Counted from the stretch's first letter, positions 32,217 through 41,059 are shown. The stretch is DNA of 64,000 bases from JAWVYT01 sp964605205 (GCA_964605205.1 CAZSBL010000003.1:1-64000), one strand, 5' to 3'. Notes: generated from the letters alone by a model not told the origin. Made by a program: numbers and translations.

Positions 32217-33323
32217 CTATGGCGCGCAGCTCGCCGGGTAGCTCGCGTCCAGGTAGGTGTTCGCGTTCTTCAGGATGGCGGGCACCCACGTCGGGTGATG
32301 GGCGCCGTAGCTGCCGTCCTCGGTGATGGTCTGCCAGATCAGGAACGCCGCCAGCAGATCGTTGTCGGCCGTAGCGCCGGCGTTCGGGGAGCCGCTCGCG
32401 TCCATCACGCCCTCGGCCTCGAGGCACGCGGCCAGATCGTCCAGCAGCGGCTGCACCTCGGCCACCGCCTGCTCCCACTCGCCGGTGGCACTGACGTGGC
32501 ACGCGTCGCAGGTGCCGTCGTTCAGGAGCTCCGTGCCGCCCTGATAGGCGTACGTCATCCCCCAGGTATGGCCGCCGGCCTGGACGCCGAACGGCTCCTG
32601 CATGTGGCAGCCCACACACGACCGGGCCTCGGTGCCGGCGAAGGTCACGTGATCGAGGAAGGGCTCGGTGGGGACCGGCTCGGCTCCCTCGAAGACCGGG
32701 AGCCCGGCGCCCGCAGCGAAGACCGTGGCCTGAGGGGCGTGGTGCGTGCCGTACCGGCTCGGGATCGTGCTCTGGCCGCCCGCGCCGACCGTCGGGACCA
32801 CGCTGGGGACCCGGGCCTGATGGCACTCGACGCACAGGTTTCCGACCCCGATGTCGAGCGTGCTGCCGTCCAGCATCAGCTCCACCGGGGCGGTGGTGGA
32901 CAGGGCATAGTCGGTGCTGTCGTACTCCGTGTGGATCTGGTGACAGGTCCGGCAGTTGACCCGGGCCGGGTGCGCCACGTCCGCCACCGTCTCCCCCGAC
33001 AGCTTGGCGCGGAAGCCCTGGTCGGTGTGGCACGCGTTGCACGGGTTCGTGTCCCGCTCGAACGACGTGTAGGTGCCGTGCCGGGACGCGTCGTACTGGC
33101 GCTCGAGCGCCACGATGGTCGCGCTCTCCGCGTGACAGTCCGAGCAGTACGGTCCGCCCTGCCGTCCCTGCGGCCCCTGCGGCCCCTCCGGCCCCCGCGG
33201 CCCTTCCGGCCCGACGGGCCCGACCGGGCCTTGCGGACCCTGTGGCCCTTCACACGCGGCACCGGCCAGCGCCAGCAGTACGAGCCCCGCCAACGCGGGC
33301 AGCTTCCTGGTCAACATTCCCAT
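32217..33323 (-). CDS. Collagen-stalk hexaheme cytochrome c lipoprotein (A)
   Basis: 368-aa predicted lipoprotein. The signal peptide ends in LALAGAAC, and the anchored Cys is followed by about ten Gly-x-y triplets (GPQGPQGPVGPVGPEGPRGP...), a short collagen-like rod. Then come six CxxCH heme sites: CSDCH, CNACH, CRTCH, CVECH, CVGCH, CDACH, with extra histidines for bis-His ligation. A helical C-terminal domain without hemes ends the protein. ATG 33323 is taken; ATG 33317 is equally possible. The lipobox is weak at -3. The next gene upstream is a paralogue with the same layout. A role in surface electron transfer is inferred. Confidence 0.85.
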   Translation of the reverse strand: MGMLTRKLPALAGLVLLALAGAACEGPQGPQGPVGPVGPEGPRGPEGPQGPQGRQGGPYCSDCHAESATIVALERQYDASRHGTYTSFERDTNPCNACHTDQGFRAKLSGETVADVAHPARVNCRTCHQIHTEYDSTDYALSTTAPVELMLDGSTLDIGVGNLCVECHQARVPSVVPTVGAGGQSTIPSRYGTHHAPQATVFAAGAGLPVFEGAEPVPTEPFLDHVTFAGTEARSCVGCHMQEPFGVQAGGHTWGMTYAYQGGTELLNDGTCDACHVSATGEWEQAVAEVQPLLDDLAACLEAEGVMDASGSPNAGATADNDLLAAFLIWQTITEDGSYGAHHPTWVPAILKNANTYLDASYPASCAP

Positions 33324-33498
33324 CCTCGTCCCTGCTCTTCCTCGAGTCCGTCCCCTATCCGCGCCTACCGGCTGGATGCCCGGCAAGGTACAGCGCCGGC
33401 CGTTTGCACTGCAAACGCGGGAGCGCCGCACCCCCGAAGGAGTACGACGCTCCACACGATACCGCTTTCTACCGTTCCTCTACTCGATCAGATCGAGC

Positions 33499-34581
33499 CT
33501 ACAGCGAGTTCAGGTAGTCGATCGTGGCGTTCAGCACGCCCCTGACGTACGTCGGGTTGTGCACGCCCAGGCTGTAGTCTTCCTCGACCAGCTTGAAGTT
33601 GAGGAAGGCCTTCACCAGGTCCGTGTCGTGGTCGCCTTCCACGGCGTACGTGCTCGGGGCCGCCTGCATCACGCCCTCAGCCCGCAGCAGGTCGGCCGCC
33701 GTGTTCAGCAGCGCCTCGACATCGGCCTGCGTGCTCTGGCCGGCGAACGGATCGTCGCCGGAGTGGCACGGCTCACAGCTGCCGTCGCCAGGCACCAGGA
33801 TGTCCCCGCCGTCCAGGATGTTGAACGTGTGACCGCCGGCGGAGGCCCCGACCGGCTCCTGCATGTGGCAGCCGTTACAGCCGAACTGCACATGGCTCCC
33901 GAACGCGCCGCTCGTCGGCATCGCGAAGCCCGTCAGATCCTCGGCCGTCTGGCCCGACAGGATGTTGGCCTGCGTGCCGTGATGGTAGCCCGCCCGGAAG
34001 CTGCCGATGGTGGTCGTGGCGCCGGACAGGTCGAGTCCGTCGTCACGGGCCTGGTGGCAGTTCGCGCACAGGTTCGCACCCACTCCGGCGTCAGCGTCCA
34101 GCGCGGCGATGTCGAACGTCCCGCCCGCCATGAGCGAAACCGGGTCGGTCGACGTCAGCGCGTAGTCCGCCGCCTCGTAGTCGGTGTGGATCTCGTGGCA
34201 GGTCCGGCAGTTCACCGGAGCCGGCTGCGCCACGTTGTCAATGGTGGTGCCGTCGATGAAGTTCGCGACGAAGCCCTGGTGCGTGTGGCACGCGTTGCAC
34301 GGGTTGTAGTCCCGTTCGAGCGTCCCGGCTTCCGCGTGCTTCGATGCGTCGTACTGCACCTCGATGGCCACGATCGTAGCGTCGGAGCTATGGCAGTCCG
34401 AGCAGATGTTCGCGGCGCTCTCGCCCGCAGGACCCTGCGGGCCTGCGGGACCTTCCGGACCCTCCGGACCTTCAGGACCCTCGGGTCCCATCGGCCCCTC
34501 CGGACCCTGCGGCCCCTCACATGCGCCTGCGGCGAATGCGAGGAACACGGCCCCGAACAGTAGGGGTAGCTTTCTTCTCAT
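33499..34581 (-). CDS. Collagen-stalk hexaheme cytochrome c lipoprotein (B)
   Basis: 360-aa paralogue of the downstream gene. Signal FGAVFLAFAAGAC, then Gly-x-y triplets rich in GPE (about ten) and six CxxCH sites (CSDCH, CNACH, CRTCH, CANCH, CNGCH, CEPCH). Sequence shared by the pair is highest around the heme sites (for example GCHMQEP and VNCRTCH), so they arose by tandem duplication. ATG 34581 has GGGAGG upstream. The proteins should be tethered to a membrane with the heme domain held away by the triple helix if it trimerises. Confidence 0.87.
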   Translation of the reverse strand: MRRKLPLLFGAVFLAFAAGACEGPQGPEGPMGPEGPEGPEGPEGPAGPQGPAGESAANICSDCHSSDATIVAIEVQYDASKHAEAGTLERDYNPCNACHTHQGFVANFIDGTTIDNVAQPAPVNCRTCHEIHTDYEAADYALTSTDPVSLMAGGTFDIAALDADAGVGANLCANCHQARDDGLDLSGATTTIGSFRAGYHHGTQANILSGQTAEDLTGFAMPTSGAFGSHVQFGCNGCHMQEPVGASAGGHTFNILDGGDILVPGDGSCEPCHSGDDPFAGQSTQADVEALLNTAADLLRAEGVMQAAPSTYAVEGDHDTDLVKAFLNFKLVEEDYSLGVHNPTYVRGVLNATIDYLNSL

Positions 34582-34880
34582 GATGGTTTCGCCTCCCAAT
34601 ACGGGTGGTTGCGAAGAAGTATACTTCCAGCTTTCCCTGTCCGTCGTGGCCCAATCCCGCACGTCCTCCTGAGCGTTCAACTGACCGAAGGCAGCACTGA
34701 CCCCCTTCCGTCGCCATGCGGCGGAAAGTGCACACGCCCTGGATCAGGGACAGGACAAAAATAAGCCCCCCCCGTCCTGAGATGCCACCCTGCATTACTT
34801 GACACTCCGAGTGGGAGAATCCCCTACAAGCGCGGCTTTGCCTCCGGGGTCGAACGGTTGTCCATGGCCGCGGAGGGGCC
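34582..34880. other. Leader between a barrel gene and the cytochrome pair
   Basis: No gene seen. On the minus strand there is a hairpin (TTCCGCCGC-ATG-GCGACGGAA, one mismatch, about 34713-34733) and a TTATTTTTGTCC tract near 34755-34766. A promoter for the cytochromes is expected here but no convincing hexamer pair stands out. Confidence 0.4.
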
Positions 34881-35564
34881 TCAGAAGATCTGCCACGCAG
34901 CGCCGGCGAGGAACATCACGTCATGCTGTTGGCGGTCCCAGTACTCGCTGATGGCGTCGCGGACCTGGAGGTCCACAGTGAGCCACGGGAGCTCGATGAC
35001 TGCGCCGCCCCCCACGTTGAGCACGCCCACGAATCCGGACTGGGGCAGGATCAGGTTCACGTCCAGCGTCTGGAACGGGTCGGTGTCGAAGCCGTACCAT
35101 TTCCCACCGAGCCCGCCGGTCACGTACGGCTGCACCGGCCCGACGCGGAGCCGGGTGGGCAGGGCGATATCGAGGGTGGCGGTGGTGACGGACGTGGCCA
35201 CCCGGTACGACGTCTTCTCGATCCGCGGCGGGTCGAACCCGCTGGCCGCCCGGCGAACGGAGTGGGTCATGGCGGTGATGGCGTCGATGGAGCGCAGCGC
35301 CTCGCCCCGGATCCAGACGCCGGTGCCGGGCAGCTCGAGCTCGGCGGCGAGACCCACCAGCGGCGCCCGCAGGATCGACGCTTCGGTCCACTCCATCGGG
35401 TCGACGAAGAAACCCGTGTACTGAACGTAGAACCAGCCGGCGGGGGTCATGACCCCGGCCCGGGGGATGACCCGGAGCTCGACATCGGACAGGTCGGTCT
35501 GGGCCACGGCGCCCACGGGCACGGCCAGGGCCGCGGCCAGGATGCAGGGTACGAACCGATTCAT
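34881..35564 (-). CDS. Small outer-membrane beta-barrel protein, unknown function
   Basis: 227-aa protein with a signal peptide (FVPCILAAALAVPVGAVAQ) and strand-like alternating segments to a C-terminal aromatic residue (FLAGAAWQIF), as in OmpW/OmpA-type barrels of 8-10 strands. No family recognised. ATG 35564 is the first start giving a normal signal; upstream in-frame sequence is low complexity. It lies upstream of, and on the same strand as, the hexaheme lipoproteins, so a shared role is possible. Confidence 0.65.
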   Translation of the reverse strand: MNRFVPCILAAALAVPVGAVAQTDLSDVELRVIPRAGVMTPAGWFYVQYTGFFVDPMEWTEASILRAPLVGLAAELELPGTGVWIRGEALRSIDAITAMTHSVRRAASGFDPPRIEKTSYRVATSVTTATLDIALPTRLRVGPVQPYVTGGLGGKWYGFDTDPFQTLDVNLILPQSGFVGVLNVGGGAVIELPWLTVDLQVRDAISEYWDRQQHDVMFLAGAAWQIF

Positions 35565-35637
35565 GGTGCTCCGACGCTGGGGTGCCGGTGGCCTGACGCC
35601 CCGGAAGCTAGAGGAAACGCCGTCGCGGCGGAACCGG

Positions 35638-37212
35638 CTAGGAGACCGGCGCTCCCTGGGAGTCTGATCGGGCGCTGGAGCCGACTTCTTCCGCCCCCGG
35701 GCCCGCCGCTCCCCGGCCCGTCGCCCCGGGCCCCGTGGCCTCCTGGCGGCCGTTCGACGAGCCGCCCGCACCATCCCGTCGCCCCACACCCAGCAGGTAG
35801 TCGATGACGTCGCCCGCCGAGTACCCGGCGCCATCGTCGCCCGCCAGGTTGGCGATGGCGTGGATGTGGTCTCCGCTGGTGATCAGCGGCAGCTCCGTAC
35901 GGCCGTCCTTGCGGTACTGCCCCTGGCCGATGGCGGCGAAGAGGGCGTTGCAGAGGCACTTGCGCCCCTCTGTCTCCGTCACGTTTCCGTCCTTCTTCAC
36001 GAAGGTCGAGACGGGCTCCGCGGGGCACCGGTAGGCCAGGCGGCCATCGTCGCGCTTGTACGCCGTGCGCAGGTAGCCGAGATCGCAGACCCGCTGCCGC
36101 TCCTGGTAGACCGGCAGCTCGGAGACCGTGTTCGCCTTCCGCACCACCTTGAACGGGAACCCCGTAGGCGACGCGATGGGATCCGTGCGCACGTCCAGGT
36201 CACCGTTCTTCGCGTCCCGCCGGATGTCCCGCTTCAGGTCTTCCCGGAACCCGGACTCGTTCGAGTAGGCGAACAGCGTCCCGACCTGGACCCCCTCGGC
36301 GCCGGCCTCCCGGGCCGCCGCGAGCCCCTCGGGGCTGCCGTGCCCGCCGGCGAGCCAGAACGGCCGGCCGAGCTCCCGGACCTTCTCCAGATCCACCTCG
36401 TCACGCTCCCCGTAGACCGGCTCGCCCCGCTCGTTCCGCGTTCCGCCGCCACGGGGCGGCGCGTTGTGCCCGCCGGCCACCGGCATCTCGACCACGAATC
36501 CGTCCACCCGGCCGCTGGCCTTTCGGGCCAGCATCATGGCCAGCGTGTGCGACGAGACGATGGCCAGGAACTTCGGCCGCTTCAGCGCCTCCGGCGCCGG
36601 GTGGTCCGCCGGGTCCAGCGTCAGCTCGTGCGTCTCGTCCCGGTCGGCGCCCTCCACCTCCAGCTTCAGCGACGCCGGCTCCCCGGCGGCCATGGCGTCC
36701 AGCGCGCCCGGGATGTCCTTCGGGATCCCGGCGCCCATGAGCACGTAGTCCACCCCGGCCAGCATGGCGCCGTAGAGGGTGGGCAGGTTCGGCATCTGGA
36801 CCTTGGTCAGCAGGTTCATCCCCACCAGCCCGTCGTGCCCCTCCTTCGCCAGGTGGACCTCGCAGAAGGTGGCCAGCATCGTGAACCGCTCCCGGGCCCG
36901 GTCGATGACCTGGCGGTACATGGGCACGCCACGATACGGCTCGTCTTCGGCCTTCCCTTCCGGCCGGAAATACTTCTCCAGCGCCTCCTCCACCGCGTCC
37001 GGGAACGGGAACGCCTCCATGGCCCGACGCAGGTGCCCGCCCGCGTCACCGTCCTGGAGCCGGCGGGCGAACACATTGTCGATCCCGGTCCCCGAGACCA
37101 CCCCGAGCTGGTCCCGCAGCGAGACGGCACGGGCAAGGACCCAGTCGGACACGGCGACGCCCATCCCGCCCTGGATGATCGGCGGGTACGCAACGGCTAT
37201 GGCAGCGGCCAT
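35638..37212 (-). CDS. Nitronate monooxygenase family flavoprotein
   Basis: 524-aa FMN-dependent TIM-barrel enzyme. It begins AVAYPPIIQGGMGVAVSDW and has VDGFVVEMPVAGGHNAPP and WLAGGHGSPEGLAAA, the FMN-phosphate region of the nitronate monooxygenase/2-nitropropane dioxygenase superfamily. It is longer than the classic enzymes (about 330-360 aa), with a Cys-containing C-terminal part (RVCDLGYLRTAY, GRKCLCNAL) typical of a less studied subgroup, and a Gly/Ala-rich tail. ATG 37212 is preferred; GTG 37233 is possible. Natural substrate not predictable. Confidence 0.78.
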   Translation of the reverse strand: MAAAIAVAYPPIIQGGMGVAVSDWVLARAVSLRDQLGVVSGTGIDNVFARRLQDGDAGGHLRRAMEAFPFPDAVEEALEKYFRPEGKAEDEPYRGVPMYRQVIDRARERFTMLATFCEVHLAKEGHDGLVGMNLLTKVQMPNLPTLYGAMLAGVDYVLMGAGIPKDIPGALDAMAAGEPASLKLEVEGADRDETHELTLDPADHPAPEALKRPKFLAIVSSHTLAMMLARKASGRVDGFVVEMPVAGGHNAPPRGGGTRNERGEPVYGERDEVDLEKVRELGRPFWLAGGHGSPEGLAAAREAGAEGVQVGTLFAYSNESGFREDLKRDIRRDAKNGDLDVRTDPIASPTGFPFKVVRKANTVSELPVYQERQRVCDLGYLRTAYKRDDGRLAYRCPAEPVSTFVKKDGNVTETEGRKCLCNALFAAIGQGQYRKDGRTELPLITSGDHIHAIANLAGDDGAGYSAGDVIDYLLGVGRRDGAGGSSNGRQEATGPGATGRGAAGPGAEEVGSSARSDSQGAPVS

Positions 37213-37284
37213 GGATTCACGGTACGGGTACACAGAATATCTGAGGGGTTCCGGTCCGGAAGGTACCCGCGGTGAAGATGAGAA

Positions 37285-37737
37285 TCAATCCCGCGGGGTC
37301 TCCGCCAGCTCCAGGACCATGGCCACCGCCGAGGCGGGGCACGCCTCACGGAACTCCACGGACGCCCGCACGGCGTCGGATGCCTCGTCCCGGGGGATCC
37401 GCCGGAAGCCGTGGCGCGGGAAGTACTCCTCGGCGGTCTCGGTGAGCAGGTAGAGCCGCCGGAGCCCCGCCCGCCGGGCCGACGCTATGGCCGTGGCGGC
37501 CAGCCGCCCTCCCAGCCCCCCGCCCTGGTGGGCCGGGTCCACCGCCAGCGACCGGAGCACTCCGTCGGAGCCGTGGACCTCGAGCCCGGCCACGCCGATG
37601 ATCCGGCCATCGGCCTCGGCTACCAAAAACCGGGACAGCCACTCCGCCACCTCCACGGTGGGGAGGTCCACTTCGGCCAGCAGCGCCAGCACGCCGTCGA
37701 GGTCCCCGGGACGCGCCGACCGGATCGTCTCGCTCAC
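37285..37737 (-). CDS. arsN2: GNAT acetyltransferase, ArsN2-like
   Basis: 150-aa N-acetyltransferase. Acetyl-CoA site in SLAVDPAHQGGGLGGRLA, then LRRLYLLTETAEEYFPRHGFRR and the end block EFREACPASAVAMV, which match the ArsN2 arsenic-resistance group. Start is GTG 37737, overlapping the TGA of the small repeat gene before it, so translation is coupled. A palindrome of ArsR type lies in the operon promoter. Substrate is inferred; general GNAT function is firm. Confidence 0.75.
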   Translation of the reverse strand: MSETIRSARPGDLDGVLALLAEVDLPTVEVAEWLSRFLVAEADGRIIGVAGLEVHGSDGVLRSLAVDPAHQGGGLGGRLAATAIASARRAGLRRLYLLTETAEEYFPRHGFRRIPRDEASDAVRASVEFREACPASAVAMVLELAETPRD

Positions 37738-37998
37738 GGCCGCCTCGCCGCGCGGACCGGGGGTGGGTGCACCATCACGCCGGCCTCCGGTATGCCGGCC
37801 TCCGGTGCGCCGGCCTCCGGNNNNNNNNNNNNNNNNNNNNNNNNNNNNNNNNNNNNNNNNNNNNNNNNNNNNNNNNNNNNNNNNNNNNNNNNNNNNNNNN
37901 NNNNNNNNNNNNNNNNNNNNGCCGGCCTCCGGTGCGCCGGCCTCCGGGTCCGGATGCGCGGCTGGATCAGCACGGGAGTCATCGGTGGTCGTGGACAT
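37734..37998 (-). CDS. Short PEAGA-repeat protein coupled to arsN2, interrupted by assembly gap
   Basis: From ATG 37998 the frame gives an acidic leader (MSTTTDDSRADPAAHPD) then PEAGA pentapeptides into the N gap. After the gap, PEAGAPEAGIPEAG continues to a stop whose TGA overlaps the arsN2 GTG. Both sides enter the gap in the same repeat phase, so the true gap should be 3+15k bases and not 100. The product has no known domain. The predicted promoter places transcription start almost at the ATG, so the message may be leaderless. Confidence 0.5.
37779..37948. repeat. 15-bp minisatellite spanning the assembly gap
   Basis: Units GCCGGCCTCCGGTGC before (37779-37820) and after (37921-37948) the N stretch. 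The assembly most likely broke because of the array length. Confidence 0.85.
37821..37920. other. Assembly gap (100 N)
   Basis: Exactly 100 N, a placeholder for unknown length, flanked on both sides by the same 15-bp repeat. Confidence 0.99.
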
Positions 37999-38006
37999 GT
38001 GGCCGC

Positions 38007-38034
38007 AAGGTATCAATGGATGTTGATATGTCAA
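38007..38034 (-). promoter_or_regulatory. Promoter with ArsR-type operator for the repeat gene and arsN2
   Basis: On the minus strand: -35 TTGACA (38034-38029), then the perfect palindrome TATCAA-CATCCA-TTGATA (38028-38011) filling the spacer, then a weak -10 TACCTT (38012-38007). ArsR/SmtB regulators commonly use AT-rich ATCAA-N6-TTGAT type sites. No arsR gene is in the window. Confidence 0.5.
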
Positions 38035-38073
38035 TCGGGCAGGACCGAAGAAAGGGCGAAACTGGCGACGAGC

Positions 38074-38237
38074 GGACGACGTACCAGTCAACAGTCTTCC
38101 CTGCGGTCCAAGGGCCTGATGCCCCCTTTTGCCGGCCAATGTGCGTCGGATCGATAACTGATCGGGACATCCACCATACCGGATGGGACGGAACTGGCGA
38201 CTGGTACGTCGTCCGCCAGGGTCACTGGTACGTCGTC
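38074..38237. repeat. Inverted and direct copies of a GGACGACGTACCAGT motif
   Basis: GACGACGTACCAGT at 38075-38088 recurs inverted at 38200-38213 and again at 38224-38237, the last two being a 24-bp direct repeat. The outer copies could form a hairpin of about 30 bp with a 110-bp loop. The rest of 37999-38282 has no gene. Confidence 0.6.
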
Positions 38238-38282
38238 CGCCAGGGTCCGCCACGTCGGTCCGCCAGTCGCCGCCAGGCGTCG

Positions 38283-40397
38283 TCAGCTCTCCTCGGTCCG
38301 TTCCCTGCGGACGCGGACGATCAGCACCGGAACGTCGGCCTCCCGGGCCACCACCTTGTTCACCCCGCCGAACACCTCCTCTCCCTCTTCGGGGCGGGCC
38401 TCGCCGAGGATGATGAGGTCGGCGTTTTCGGCGGCGTCCTGGATCTTCCGGGCCACGGCCTGCTCTCCGCCGTCGGCGGGGGCGAGGGCGGTCAGCTCGG
38501 GATCGACGCCGGCGCGTTGGAAGCGGGCGCGCAGGATGGTCTCGAGGGATTCGTCGGCGTCGGGCGGGTGCATGACGGTGACGCGGGCGCCGGTGGCGCC
38601 GGCCACGCGGGCGGCGTAGCCGGCGGCCTCGTCGGCCTGCTCGGCGTTCTTGAGGGCCACGAGGATGTGGCCGACGGTCTTGGCGGGTCGGAGGGAGAGG
38701 ACGGCCCGGGGGTCGCGCTCTCCCGCCACGCGATCGATGGTCTGGACGCGATCGCCGGTGAAGACGAGGTCGATCTCGACGTTCATGCCGAGGGCGCGAA
38801 GGTTGTCGGCGAGGCGCTCGAGGTCGGCCTCGGCGTCGTCACCGATCTCGTCCTGGACCTGCTCCGCGTCGGACTGCTCGGGGACCTGGGTCCAGCCCAG
38901 GAGGACCACGGGCTCGGGCGAGAGGGCGCGGATGAGCTGATCGGGGGTGCCGGGCGGGTCGGGCACCTCCACCTGGAGGAGCAGCGACGCGTGGGCCAGC
39001 TCGGGCGCGGGCGCCAGCTCCTCGAGGCCGAGGACCTTCACGTCGCGGGCGTAGGCCAGGTACCAGAGGGCCGCGACCCCGAGGACGAGGCCGCTGTACA
39101 CCAGCGCCAGCGGGTTCATGAACGCCAGGAGGGCGAAGCAGAGGAGCGCGCCCAGCACCGGGAGCCAGGGGCCGCCGGGGGCGTGGAAGGTGGGTCGGTA
39201 CCAGAGGGAGGCCCGGCGTCGCATGACCACGGCCGAGAGGCACATGAGTCCGTACATGAAGAGGTGGAGGCTCGAAGCCAGCTCGGCGAGGATCTCGATG
39301 CGGCCGAGGAGCACGAGGAAAGCCACGGGCGTGCCGGTGAGGATGATGGCCACGTGTGGGGTCCGGAAGCGGCGGCTGACACGGCTGGCTCCAACGGGGA
39401 CCACGCTGTCGCGGCTCAGGGCGAAGACGGCCCTCGAGGAGCTGAGGATCGAAGCGTTGGCGCTGGAGAGCGTGGCCAGGAGCCCGGCCGCGCCGATCAC
39501 GAGCGCACCGAACGCGCCCAGGACCGTCTGGCCCACGGTGGTGAGGGCGGTCTCCCCGGCCTCCGCCATCGCCTCCGTTCCCAGGATGGCGGTGGAGACC
39601 AGGATCGTGATGACGTAGAGCGCCCCCACGATGAGCACGCTCCCCACCATGGCCCGGGGCAACGTGCGACCCGGATCCTTCACTTCGCCGGCCACGTTCG
39701 CGATCTGGGCGAAGCCGAGGTACGAGGTGAAGACGAGGGCGGCCGCGGTGAAGACCGGGAGCGCGCCGTTCGGGGCGAACGGGCCGATCCCCGCGGGCCG
39801 CCCGATCAGTCCGGTGGCGCTGGCCGCCCCCCAGCCGAGGAAGCCGGCGAGGATGGTCGCGAGAACGGCTACGATCCAGTACTGGAGGCGGCCACTGGTG
39901 CGGGTCCCCACGATCCCCACGGCGGTGAGCGCCACAGCGGTGGCGAAACCGACCGCCGGGGCCGGGACGGCAGGCAGCCCGAGCCGTCCGAGCACGTCCA
40001 CCAGGTAATGGCCGAACCCGGCCAGGTAGAAGGCGGAGGCGAAGATCAGCCCGAGCCACTGGCCGATCCCCACCAGCGAGCCGGCCAGCGTGCCGAGGGA
40101 GCGGGAAACGAAGTAGTACCCACCGCCGCTCCGGGGCATGGCGGTGGCCAGCTCCGAGGTGGGGAGCGCCACCAGGAGCGCGATCCCGGCGCCGATGACG
40201 AACGAGAGCGCCGCGGCCGGCCCGGCCTCCGCCACGGCGAGCCCCGGGAAGACGAAGATCCCGGCCCCGACCATGGTGCCGAGCCCGATGGTGAGCGCCT
40301 CTTTCAACCCGAGCGTGCGCTCGAGCTTCCCCCGCTTCCCGGACGCGACCTCGGGCGTATCCCCCGCGCCGGGCGTCTTTCCCGCCTCGCTGCTCAC
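38283..40397 (-). CDS. APC-family amino-acid permease fused to a UspA-type domain
   Basis: 704-aa inner-membrane transporter. Residues about 25-455 form a 12-helix APC fold (GLGTMVGAGIFVFPGLA at the start of helix 1, ELATAMPRSGGGYYFVSRSLG, SYLGFAQIANVAGEVKDP). The C-terminal 240 residues are cytoplasmic and contain a universal-stress-protein domain (ILVALKNAEQADEAAG, LIILGEARPEEGEEVFGGV, VPVLIVRVRR). Such fusions are seen in halophiles and various bacteria and suggest nucleotide-regulated uptake. Substrate not predictable. Its start has no clear Shine-Dalgarno in the 16 bp after the next gene's stop. Confidence 0.85.
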   Translation of the reverse strand: MSSEAGKTPGAGDTPEVASGKRGKLERTLGLKEALTIGLGTMVGAGIFVFPGLAVAEAGPAAALSFVIGAGIALLVALPTSELATAMPRSGGGYYFVSRSLGTLAGSLVGIGQWLGLIFASAFYLAGFGHYLVDVLGRLGLPAVPAPAVGFATAVALTAVGIVGTRTSGRLQYWIVAVLATILAGFLGWGAASATGLIGRPAGIGPFAPNGALPVFTAAALVFTSYLGFAQIANVAGEVKDPGRTLPRAMVGSVLIVGALYVITILVSTAILGTEAMAEAGETALTTVGQTVLGAFGALVIGAAGLLATLSSANASILSSSRAVFALSRDSVVPVGASRVSRRFRTPHVAIILTGTPVAFLVLLGRIEILAELASSLHLFMYGLMCLSAVVMRRRASLWYRPTFHAPGGPWLPVLGALLCFALLAFMNPLALVYSGLVLGVAALWYLAYARDVKVLGLEELAPAPELAHASLLLQVEVPDPPGTPDQLIRALSPEPVVLLGWTQVPEQSDAEQVQDEIGDDAEADLERLADNLRALGMNVEIDLVFTGDRVQTIDRVAGERDPRAVLSLRPAKTVGHILVALKNAEQADEAAGYAARVAGATGARVTVMHPPDADESLETILRARFQRAGVDPELTALAPADGGEQAVARKIQDAAENADLIILGEARPEEGEEVFGGVNKVVAREADVPVLIVRVRRERTEES

Positions 40398-40413
40398 TCC
40401 GGCTCCCGGCTCA

Positions 40414-40815
40414 CTACGACAGTCCCTGCCTGCGCTCGAAGCTCCACCACGCCACGCCGGCGGCGATGGCGAAGTTCACGATCCCCGCGGTGGTCACCGG
40501 CGCCTCAATGGGCGCGAAGGGGTCCGCCGCGACCTCGGCGCCGAGTGTCAGGATCGGCACCATGAAGCTCACCACCAGCAGCACGATGTTGAGCGCGCTC
40601 TCGCCGAGCCCGATCCACGATGCCCTGCGCGGGAACTTCCATGCCAGCCAGCCACAGAGCAGGCAGAAGGCGTAGTACGCCACCCTCGCCTCGAGCGTAT
40701 CGAGGAAGCTGGCCCGCACGCTCAGCTCCCACGCCGCGTCCAAGAGGAGAAAGAGCGGGGTGCCGCCCAGGTAATAGGCCAGCAGCGGCCGGATGCTCAG
40801 CTGTCGCGGATCCAT
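40414..40815 (-). CDS. Small hypothetical membrane protein
   Basis: 133-aa protein with three to four helices (LLAYYLGGTPLFLLLDAAW, VAYYAFCLLCGWLAW, SALNIVLLVVSFMVPILTL, AGIVNFAIAAGVAWWSF). No recognised family. It is 16 bp before the permease on the same strand and probably cotranscribed, so an accessory role is possible. Confidence 0.6.
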   Translation of the reverse strand: MDPRQLSIRPLLAYYLGGTPLFLLLDAAWELSVRASFLDTLEARVAYYAFCLLCGWLAWKFPRRASWIGLGESALNIVLLVVSFMVPILTLGAEVAADPFAPIEAPVTTAGIVNFAIAAGVAWWSFERRQGLS

Positions 40816-41059
40816 GGGTCCAAGCTAAACCTCGGACGGCCGGATGCCAGCCCGCGCCGGCCACCGGGAGTGCCGGGAGGGCACGGCAAAGTCTGGCCCC
40901 GGGTCGCCAGGACCCGCCCTGGCCCCCACGGAATCGCACGGAATCCCTTTGCCGGATTCATTGCATCACGTTAAATATATGGGGTCTTCGACATCTGGAG
41001 TGGGTGAAACGAAGCCAGGGTCGGGATCCGGGGGCTTGGGCGGGGCGGGCGCCCGGTCA

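Noticed and set aside
37779..37948. Possible CRISPR array
   Set aside because: Units are 15 bp and contiguous with no spacers; the same holds for the other minisatellites.
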